A stretch of 9,378 nt of DNA from Bacteroidota bacterium (GTDB lineage: Bacteria; Bacteroidota; Bacteroidia; Chitinophagales; Chitinophagaceae). Under the pieces are notes generated by a model. That model was not told the origin of the DNA. It saw only the letters and a list, made by a program, of their open reading frames with translations, and made no database searches. Positions 5,242 through 9,378 of the stretch are shown here, piece after piece. The position numbers were made by a program, and so were the translations under genes. Where the stretch lies: the NCBI GenBank assembly GCA_023391895.1, contig JAEWAC010000390.1, positions 1 to 9,378 on the forward strand, written 5' to 3'. Each line of letters begins with the position of its first letter. The stretch's first letter is position 1.

Positions 5242-6402
5242 ATGCTAGCAATGAATTTCCGAGGCCCCTTCCGGGTCCGGGCAGACCGCAACCGGCCAAT
5301 GCCCGAAATATTGCATCCGCAGGATGCGATTGTGCGGGTCACCCGCTCCTGTATTTGCGGATCTGACCTGCATTTATACCACGGTTTGGTACCCGATACC
5401 CGGGTAGGAATGACCTTTGGCCATGAGTTTACAGGTGTGGTGGAAGAAGTAGGATCAGAGGTGACCAATCTTAAAGTGGGAGACCATGTGATGGTACCCT
5501 TCAATATTGCCTGCGGCACCTGTCCCTTCTGTAAGCAGCAGCTGTTTGGCAACTGTCATGAATCCAATCCGGCGGCCACTGCCGTGGGTGGCATTTTTGG
5601 GTATTCGCACACAGCGGGCGGGTACGATGGCGGTCAGGCAGAATATGTACGGGTTCCGTTTGCCAATGTGGGTCCTACCGTTATACCCGAAGGCATGGAC
5701 CTGGACAATGCCGTGTTGCTGACGGATGTGGTGCCCACGGCTTACCAGGCGGCAGAAATGGGCGGCATACAAAAAGGCGATACGGTGGTGATTTTTGGCG
5801 CCGGGCCCATAGGCATTATGGCCGCCAAGTGTGCCTGGTTGTTTGGTGCCGGCCGTGTTATTGTGATTGATCATGTGGAGTACCGCCTGGAGTTTGTAAA
5901 AAATTATGCGCAGTGTGAAGCCTATAACTTTAGATCGATGAATGACCCGGTGGTGTTTTTGAAAAAAGCCACCGGCGGGCTGGGAGCGGATGTTTGTATT
6001 GATGCAGTAGGTTGCGAGGCGGCAGGCGATACCATGCAAACCCTTTTGGGCCGAAAAATGCTGATGACCGGTGGCTCTGCAACGGCGCTGCACTGGGCCA
6101 TCAATTCCGTTAAAAAAGGCGGCATTGTTTCCATTGTAGGTGTGTATGGTCCGCTGGATACGCTGGTGCCCATTGGTAACGTCGTGAACAAAGGACTCAC
6201 CCTCAGGGCCAACCAGGCATCGGTAAAACGGCTGCATCCTATCCTGATCGATCATGTGATGTCGGGCCGGTTAAACCCGAAAGAGATCATTTCTCACCGC
6301 ATTCCTCTGGAAGAAGTCGCTGAGGGATATCACATATTTTCGGCTAAACTGGACAATTGTATCAAACCGGTTCTTATTCCTCCATCCGCCAACGTGGCTT
6401 AA
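5242..6402 (+). CDS. Zinc-dependent medium-chain alcohol/formaldehyde-type dehydrogenase
   Basis: The product is 386 residues, the usual size for the zinc MDR superfamily. Catalytic-zinc features are CICGSDLHLYHG (Cys39), GHEF (His61, Glu62) and Asp163 in TDVVPTAYQA, the fourth-ligand position in the glutathione-independent formaldehyde dehydrogenase branch. Structural zinc is held by Cys91, Cys94, Cys97 and Cys105 in the classic CGTCPFC...C lobe. The NAD(P) Rossmann motif is GAGPIG (186-191), with Asp210 at the end of the second strand, which favours NAD. The enzyme should oxidise an alcohol or aldehyde in the cytosol; the exact substrate is not shown. The start MLAMNFRG at 5242 matches the N-terminus I expect for this family. 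An in-frame TTG at 5176 would add 22 Lys-rich residues and is a less likely alternative. The gene lies 11 bases upstream of the anchored-protein gene at 6414, with no terminator between, so they are probably co-transcribed. Confidence 0.9.
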   Translation: MLAMNFRGPFRVRADRNRPMPEILHPQDAIVRVTRSCICGSDLHLYHGLVPDTRVGMTFGHEFTGVVEEVGSEVTNLKVGDHVMVPFNIACGTCPFCKQQLFGNCHESNPAATAVGGIFGYSHTAGGYDGGQAEYVRVPFANVGPTVIPEGMDLDNAVLLTDVVPTAYQAAEMGGIQKGDTVVIFGAGPIGIMAAKCAWLFGAGRVIVIDHVEYRLEFVKNYAQCEAYNFRSMNDPVVFLKKATGGLGADVCIDAVGCEAAGDTMQTLLGRKMLMTGGSATALHWAINSVKKGGIVSIVGVYGPLDTLVPIGNVVNKGLTLRANQASVKRLHPILIDHVMSGRLNPKEIISHRIPLEEVAEGYHIFSAKLDNCIKPVLIPPSANVA

Positions 6403-6413
6403 ACATAAATGTT

Positions 6414-6965
6414 ATGGAAAAAAAATTGGAACGCAATAAAGCTTTTGAAGCTGATAAAGACAGGGAAATCGCCAACCGTCCTAAAGATAACATTCCGGGC
6501 TGGGGCGCAGATTTTGATCCCGAAAATGATCCTACTTACCCCATGAAGCAGCGGAACGGGGCGGACTATGAGCGGCTGAATTACGAAAGGCCGCCGCAGC
6601 AACCGGTCAATATTGAAGTGTTGCATTCTATTGAACGGCCGGGCGTAACCCGTGTCTTTGGCACCTCCACACCTCCGTCCGGCCTCAGTGGCGCCATTCG
6701 CCGGTTTGCTTTCAGGTACAGTGAATCTACTTTTGCCCACTGGGTGCCCCTGGTACTGGCCGACCGGATAAACATGGTGGAAGGTATTGTAGACGACCTG
6801 AAACATGGCATTGTGCCCAATGTTTTTGCCGAACGCGGGTGGCAGGCCGAGTGGAAGTATAACCGGAAAGGTTTGATTACCAAAGTGGCCGTTGGCGCTG
6901 CCGTAACCACCCTGGTGGCCGTATGGTTGTTTGGAAATAATAAGAAAAAGAAATCCTGGCTTTAA
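6414..6965 (+). CDS. Hypothetical protein with single C-terminal membrane helix
   Basis: The product is 183 residues with no domain I recognise. Residues 1-60 are highly charged and Pro/Gly-rich, with NIPGWGADFDPENDPTYPMK (26-45). Residues 65-150 look folded (VNIEVLHSIERPGVTRVFG, then FAHWVPLVLADRINMVEGIVDDL at about 107-129). One hydrophobic helix, ITKVAVGAAVTTLVAVWLFG, spans about 155-174 and is followed by NNKKKKSWL. With no signal peptide and the helix at the very end, the protein looks tail-anchored, with its main part in the cytoplasm. The start is the ATG at 6414, 11 bases after the dehydrogenase stop, and a strong terminator follows the stop by 17 bases. The tight pairing suggests that it works with or near the dehydrogenase, for example placing it at the membrane; that is inference. 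Confidence 0.82.
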   Translation: MEKKLERNKAFEADKDREIANRPKDNIPGWGADFDPENDPTYPMKQRNGADYERLNYERPPQQPVNIEVLHSIERPGVTRVFGTSTPPSGLSGAIRRFAFRYSESTFAHWVPLVLADRINMVEGIVDDLKHGIVPNVFAERGWQAEWKYNRKGLITKVAVGAAVTTLVAVWLFGNNKKKKSWL

Positions 6966-6982
6966 TATCAAAAGGGTTTTTT

Positions 6983-7019
6983 AAGGTTATCCTGGTTGTG
7001 AATCGGGATAACCTTTTTT
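6983..7019 (+). terminator. Intrinsic terminator of the dehydrogenase operon
   Basis: AAGGTTATCC (6983-6992) pairs exactly with GGATAACCTT (7006-7015) over a 13-base loop and runs into a T-tract (7014-7019). It starts 17 bases after the stop of the anchored-protein gene. Confidence 0.92.
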
Positions 7020-7167
7020 GTAGATTTTGTATGATAGTTACTTGCAAATGGGTGCCAGGGGGGCCGGCAGGTTGGTTGCTGAAAATCTTTATGGGGATTT
7101 GAATACGTTTTGATCACGCATTCAACGGTCTTTTTAACATGGCATGTTTTTATGATGCTTTTGTTTG

Positions 7168-7737
7168 ATGAATACCTTGTTTCCTGTGGAGCCTGTTTTT
7201 CCCGAAGGTTTTGCTTACACGCCGGATTTTATCACGCAAAAAGAAGAAGCGGATTTGTACCGGGAAGTTGTGAAAACCTCCCTTCATACTTTTGTTTTCC
7301 AGGGTTATGAAGCCAAACGAAAAGTCGCCAGCTTTGGCTATGACTGGAGTTTTGAAAAACAAAGTCTTTCCAGAGGTAAGGACATTCCAGAGGCGTTCCA
7401 ACCCTTGATAGCAAAAGTGGCTCATTACCTTTCCCTCGGCAAAACGGCTTTTGCAGAACTGCTGGTGACCGAGTATCCCGTGGGTGCGGTCATCAACTGG
7501 CACAGGGATGCGCCGCCCTTTGATTTGATTGCCGGTATTTCGCTGCTGTCCGATTGTACCTTTCGGTTGCGCCCCTACAATAAAGCGCAACAAAACCGTG
7601 CTGCCCTTCTTTCTTTTCCCGTGCGGCGTCGTTCGCTTTACGTGATGCAAGGCCCTGCCAGAACGGACTGGCAACACAGCATTGCGGCCGTAAAGCAAAC
7701 CCGTTTTTCCATTACTCTGCGCACTTTGAAGGCGTAG
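7168..7737 (+). CDS. AlkB-family 2-oxoglutarate/Fe(II)-dependent dioxygenase
   Basis: The product is 189 residues, close to the usual size of AlkB-type demethylases. The iron-binding triad is clear: His112 and Asp114 in INWHRDAPP, and His170 in DWQHSI. The 2-oxoglutarate-binding Arg179 and the second Arg185 form the R-x5-R signature RFSITLR. TEYPVGAVINWHRD (101-114) matches the conserved lead-in to the HxD motif. The family removes alkyl groups from DNA or RNA bases (some members act on proteins) by oxidation and releases an aldehyde, formaldehyde for methyl groups. The ATG at 7168 is chosen; a TTG directly before it in frame adds only one residue. A terminator separates it from the upstream operon, so it should have its own promoter in 7020-7167; TACGTTTT (7104-7111) is a weak -7 candidate with no matching upstream box. 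I would not assign a subfamily. Confidence 0.92.
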   Translation: MNTLFPVEPVFPEGFAYTPDFITQKEEADLYREVVKTSLHTFVFQGYEAKRKVASFGYDWSFEKQSLSRGKDIPEAFQPLIAKVAHYLSLGKTAFAELLVTEYPVGAVINWHRDAPPFDLIAGISLLSDCTFRLRPYNKAQQNRAALLSFPVRRRSLYVMQGPARTDWQHSIAAVKQTRFSITLRTLKA

Positions 7738-7747
7738 CAGTGCCCCA

Positions 7748-7759
7748 TCCACCGGTGGA
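7748..7759. repeat. Perfect 12-bp palindrome TCCACCGGTGGA (CACCGGTGG motif, copy 2)
   Basis: The palindrome lies 11 bases after the AlkB stop codon. Its core recurs at 7961-7970 as CACCGGTGGA. It may be a binding site or a small transcript-end hairpin, but no T-run follows. Confidence 0.45.
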
Positions 7760-7960
7760 CGGAGTTTGCATCTTCTTCTGAATTGGATGTTTAATCTGCT
7801 ATGGAATGCCAGTCTTCGGATTGGCTGCTTCCGCTTCCATTGTATTGCGGGTTTGATGATGCGCATTCAAACAGAATATCTCCTTGTTGTGATTTTTCTT
7901 CTACATTAGCCTGCAAGTACAAAATGGTTAGTTTTTTTTGGTTTGTTGCTGCCTGATTTT

Positions 7961-7970
7961 CACCGGTGGA
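7961..7970. repeat. CACCGGTGGA motif, copy 3
   Basis: This is an exact ten-base match to 7750-7759, 211 bases further on and in the same orientation, with a related TTCACCGG at about 8048-8055. It sits mid-spacer, far from both genes. Confidence 0.35.
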
Positions 7971-7985
7971 TGTAGCCTCTTAATG

Positions 7986-8003
7986 GATGGGGTTTTAAAA
8001 GAG
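7986..8003 (+). repeat. Dispersed short repeat, copy 6 (GATGGGGTTTTAAAAGAG)
   Basis: This copy is closest to that at 518-537: both share ATGGGGTTTTAAAAGA. It is the most isolated copy, with no clear inverted partner. Confidence 0.45.
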
Positions 8004-8296
8004 CTGATGCTGGCAATAACCCGCTTTAAGTCTGGATGATGCGGTCTTTCACCGGAACCTGGATGTGCAGTCTGTATGCTTGTCTTCTGGCCGGCGTTTT
8101 CCACATTTTTGGCGCCTTGTGGTGCAAATCTTTTTTAGTTTTAGTATGATTGTTGTTTTGAACTATTCCGTTGATAAATAAGGTGGCAGGATGTTATGTG
8201 ATTTAGGATATATAGCTTAATTTACTGCAGGTAGCTACCTCAACGGCTATCAACGCTCCAGTCTTACTTGTAATATTCACTTTATAATTGAAATGT

Positions 8297-8704
8297 ATGG
8301 CAAAAGCATCCAAAGCAGCATCTAAAAAAACAGAAACCAAAAAAGCTGCCCCTAAAAAAGCAGCACCCAAAAAGGCCGAAGCAAAAAAGGCGGCACCTAA
8401 AACCGCGGCCAAAAAAGCAGCTCCCAAAAAAGCCGCCGCAAAAAAATCAGGAGGACAAGCCAACGCAGCTTTTATGGCCCCACTTACCGTGAGCCCGACC
8501 TTGGCCGAAGTGGTAGGCAATAAGCCTTTGCCCCGGACAGAGATCATTAAAAAAATATGGGATTATATCAAGAAAAATGATCTGCAGGACAAGAAAAACC
8601 GGCGTATGATTAATGCAGATGAAAAGCTGAAACCGGTTTTCAACGGCAAAAGCCAGATCTCCATGTTTGAGTTAGCCAAAGTGGTCAACCAGCATGTACA
8701 ATAA
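8297..8704 (+). CDS. SWIB/MDM2-domain protein with histone H1-like lysine-rich tail
   Basis: The product is 135 residues. Residues 1-52 are a Lys/Ala/Pro low-complexity arm with 19 Lys in the first 50 residues and repeated KKAAPKK blocks, like histone H1 tails and bacterial H1-like nucleoid proteins. Residues 58-133 form the SWIB fold, recognised by AFMAPLTVSPTLAEVVG, RTEIIKKIWDYIKKNDLQD (80-98), KNRRMINADEKLKPVF (100-115) and the ending SMFELAKVVNQHV. Bacterial SWIB proteins are thought to act on chromatin or DNA topology; some are fused to topoisomerase I in Chlamydia. The combination fits a DNA-binding nucleoid protein. The ATG at 8297 (MAKASKAASKK) is chosen over an in-frame TTG three codons upstream. 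The gene is isolated by long spacers on both sides, so it is probably transcribed alone. Confidence 0.9.
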   Translation: MAKASKAASKKTETKKAAPKKAAPKKAEAKKAAPKTAAKKAAPKKAAAKKSGGQANAAFMAPLTVSPTLAEVVGNKPLPRTEIIKKIWDYIKKNDLQDKKNRRMINADEKLKPVFNGKSQISMFELAKVVNQHVQ

Positions 8705-8977
8705 CAGGCGGTAACCACAGCGGTTATGGCTGCATGATCGCTGCACAGGTAAAGATCAGACGTTAACAGCTTGGGCGTTTGCGATCTGGCGGTAGGGTAT
8801 CGTCAGGTCGCAAATAAAAAGCTGCCCTGCAGGCGTATCGCCCCATCCCGAAACGGCCTCTTGTTGCACTTCTCAACTCCCATAATCATTATAGGCGGAT
8901 CACCTTTTCTTTATGGGCGTTCTATGTCATGTTCCCGTGGAGACTTCATTTGCGGCAGGTTTTGGCCTGTCGGTTTC

Positions 8978-8997
8978 TGGTTCTTGTGACAGAACCA
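8978..8997. repeat. 7-bp perfect hairpin TGGTTCT/AGAACCA
   Basis: TGGTTCT (8978-8984) and AGAACCA (8991-8997) pair over the loop TGTGAC. A second small stem (8954-8971) lies immediately before it. No T-run follows, so this is probably repeat-derived and not a terminator. Confidence 0.4.
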
Positions 8998-9056
8998 ATA
9001 AGCCCGCTGTACACTCCCCCTCTTTTTTCAGCTTTGACCATACATTGCGCATGCTA

Positions 9057-9092
9057 ACTTCTTTAAAAGTCCATATGGGTTTTTAAAGAAGT
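9057..9092. repeat. Dispersed short repeat, copy 7, in a perfect 12-bp hairpin
   Basis: ACTTCTTTAAAA (9057-9068) pairs exactly with TTTTAAAGAAGT (9081-9092) over a 12-base loop, which itself contains the palindrome CCATATGG (9071-9078). The right half reads CCATATGGGTTTTTAAAGAAG and is a copy of the dispersed core. It lies seven bases beyond the stop of the minus-strand aldo/keto reductase gene, so it could also serve as that gene's transcript end: on the minus strand the stem is followed by AGCATGCG, not a T-run, which argues against a classical terminator. Confidence 0.7.
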
Positions 9093-9099
9093 GCAGGCA

Positions 9100-9378
9100 T
9101 TAGCGGTGCTCCTGGTAATACGATACGGGTACTGCTTTTTGAAGCATCTGCATTTCTTCGTCTGTAAGGGTGGGTGTGACATTGGCCTGCACCGCTTCTT
9201 CCAGCTGCTCCATGGTTCGGATGCCCACCACCGCCGAATTGACTGCCGGGTGCTTTAAGACAAACTGCAGGGCGGTTTGGGCGGCACTGCGGTGCTGGCC
9301 GGAGAGGGACTGTATGGCTGCCGCTGCCCGTTGTACGTCGGCTTCGGAATAACCAAAATAAGGATAGGGCGGCTTGTT
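9100..9378 (-). CDS. Aldo/keto reductase, C-terminal part
   Basis: The minus strand is open from the right edge to the TAA at 9100-9102, giving 92 residues. The segment includes SAAQTALQFVLKHPAVNSAVVGIRT, typical of the last part of an aldo/keto reductase barrel: a helix with AL-x-(F/W)-V-L, then VVGIRT, which contributes to NADPH binding. It continues with MEQLEEAVQAN and LTDEEMQMLQK, the usual ending. The family reduces aldehydes and ketones with NADPH in the cytosol. The catalytic Asp-Tyr-Lys-His residues lie in the part outside the window, so activity cannot be checked and the substrate is unknown. The frame is intact as far as it is visible. Confidence 0.88.
   Translation of the reverse strand, partial: NKPPYPYFGYSEADVQRAAAAIQSLSGQHRSAAQTALQFVLKHPAVNSAVVGIRTMEQLEEAVQANVTPTLTDEEMQMLQKAVPVSYYQEHR

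Larger units (their letters stand above)
7738..8296. other. 559-base noncoding stretch
   Basis: No gene is supportable here. The only long open frame (minus strand, 7150-7866) is a shadow of the AlkB gene. The stretch contains two CACCGGTGG sites, a copy of the dispersed repeat and a T-rich tract (7931-7938). The promoter of the SWIB gene should lie in its last 200 bases; TAGTTTTA (8136-8143) with TTG at 8117-8119 is a weak candidate with a short spacer. Confidence 0.65.
8705..9099. other. 395-base noncoding spacer
   Basis: No gene is supportable. A short open frame at 8771-8989 has no ATG start and no recognisable composition. Weak hairpins occur just after the SWIB stop (TAACC 8712-8716 with GGTTA 8722-8726), at 8954-8971 (GGCAGG/CCTGTC), and at 8978-8997 (TGGTTCT/AGAACCA). 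The dispersed repeat hairpin at 9057-9092 closes the region. Confidence 0.6.

Noticed and set aside
5455..6255. Minus-strand frame of 266 codons
   Set aside because: It is antisense to the zinc dehydrogenase, whose zinc-binding and Rossmann motifs are intact on the plus strand.
7150..7866. Minus-strand frame of 238 codons
   Set aside because: It is antisense to the AlkB gene, whose HxD...H and R-x5-R signatures are clear, and it has a basic composition typical of shadow frames.
8771..8989. Plus-strand frame of 72 codons
   Set aside because: It lacks an ATG start, spans small hairpins and has no family-like features.

Overview
The window looks like chromosomal DNA of a member of Bacteroidota, probably close to Chitinophagaceae; the phylum is fairly secure, the family is a guess. 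The reasons are a TonB-dependent-receptor-like outer-membrane barrel with the C-terminus typical of the phylum, a SWIB protein with a histone H1-like tail, genes without clear Shine-Dalgarno sequences, and AT-rich spacers full of short palindromic repeats. No rRNA, tRNA, CRISPR array, transposase or phage gene was seen.

Layout. 1-349 is the 3' end of an outer-membrane beta-barrel gene (+). 350-659 is a repeat-rich spacer. 660-1562 (+) is a DUF892/YciF-type ferritin-like protein with an unusual 120-residue Ser/Thr/Gly/Arg tail. It converges on a two-CBS-domain protein (1675-2133, -), with a bidirectional terminator between them. Next on the minus strand are a saccharopine-dehydrogenase-like NAD(P)-binding oxidoreductase (2226-3311) and a four-helix DUF4345-like membrane protein (3434-3847) with its own terminator. 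3848-4426 is noncoding and holds at least five repeat or inverted-repeat structures. A conserved-looking protein of unknown function (4427-4900, -) is divergent from a zinc-dependent alcohol/formaldehyde-type dehydrogenase (5242-6402, +). That gene is followed after 11 bases by a 183-residue protein with a C-terminal membrane anchor (6414-6965, +) and a strong terminator, which looks like a two-gene operon. An AlkB-family dioxygenase (7168-7737, +), a 559-base noncoding stretch, a SWIB-domain protein (8297-8704, +), another noncoding stretch and the 3' end of an aldo/keto reductase gene (9100-9378, -) complete the window.

Theme. Several genes fit stress and damage handling: a ferritin-like stress protein, alkylation repair by AlkB, an aldehyde/alcohol dehydrogenase, an aldo/keto reductase, a CBS sensor module and a nucleoid-type SWIB protein. 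They lie on both strands in separate transcription units, so this is a neighbourhood theme and not a demonstrated pathway.

The most distinctive unexplained signal is a dispersed family of short elements with the core ATATGGGTTTTT(G/A)AA. Seven sites were found, all in noncoding DNA, and several are built into hairpins. The ferritin-like protein with a basic low-complexity tail and the dehydrogenase/anchored-protein pair are the best protein-level leads.
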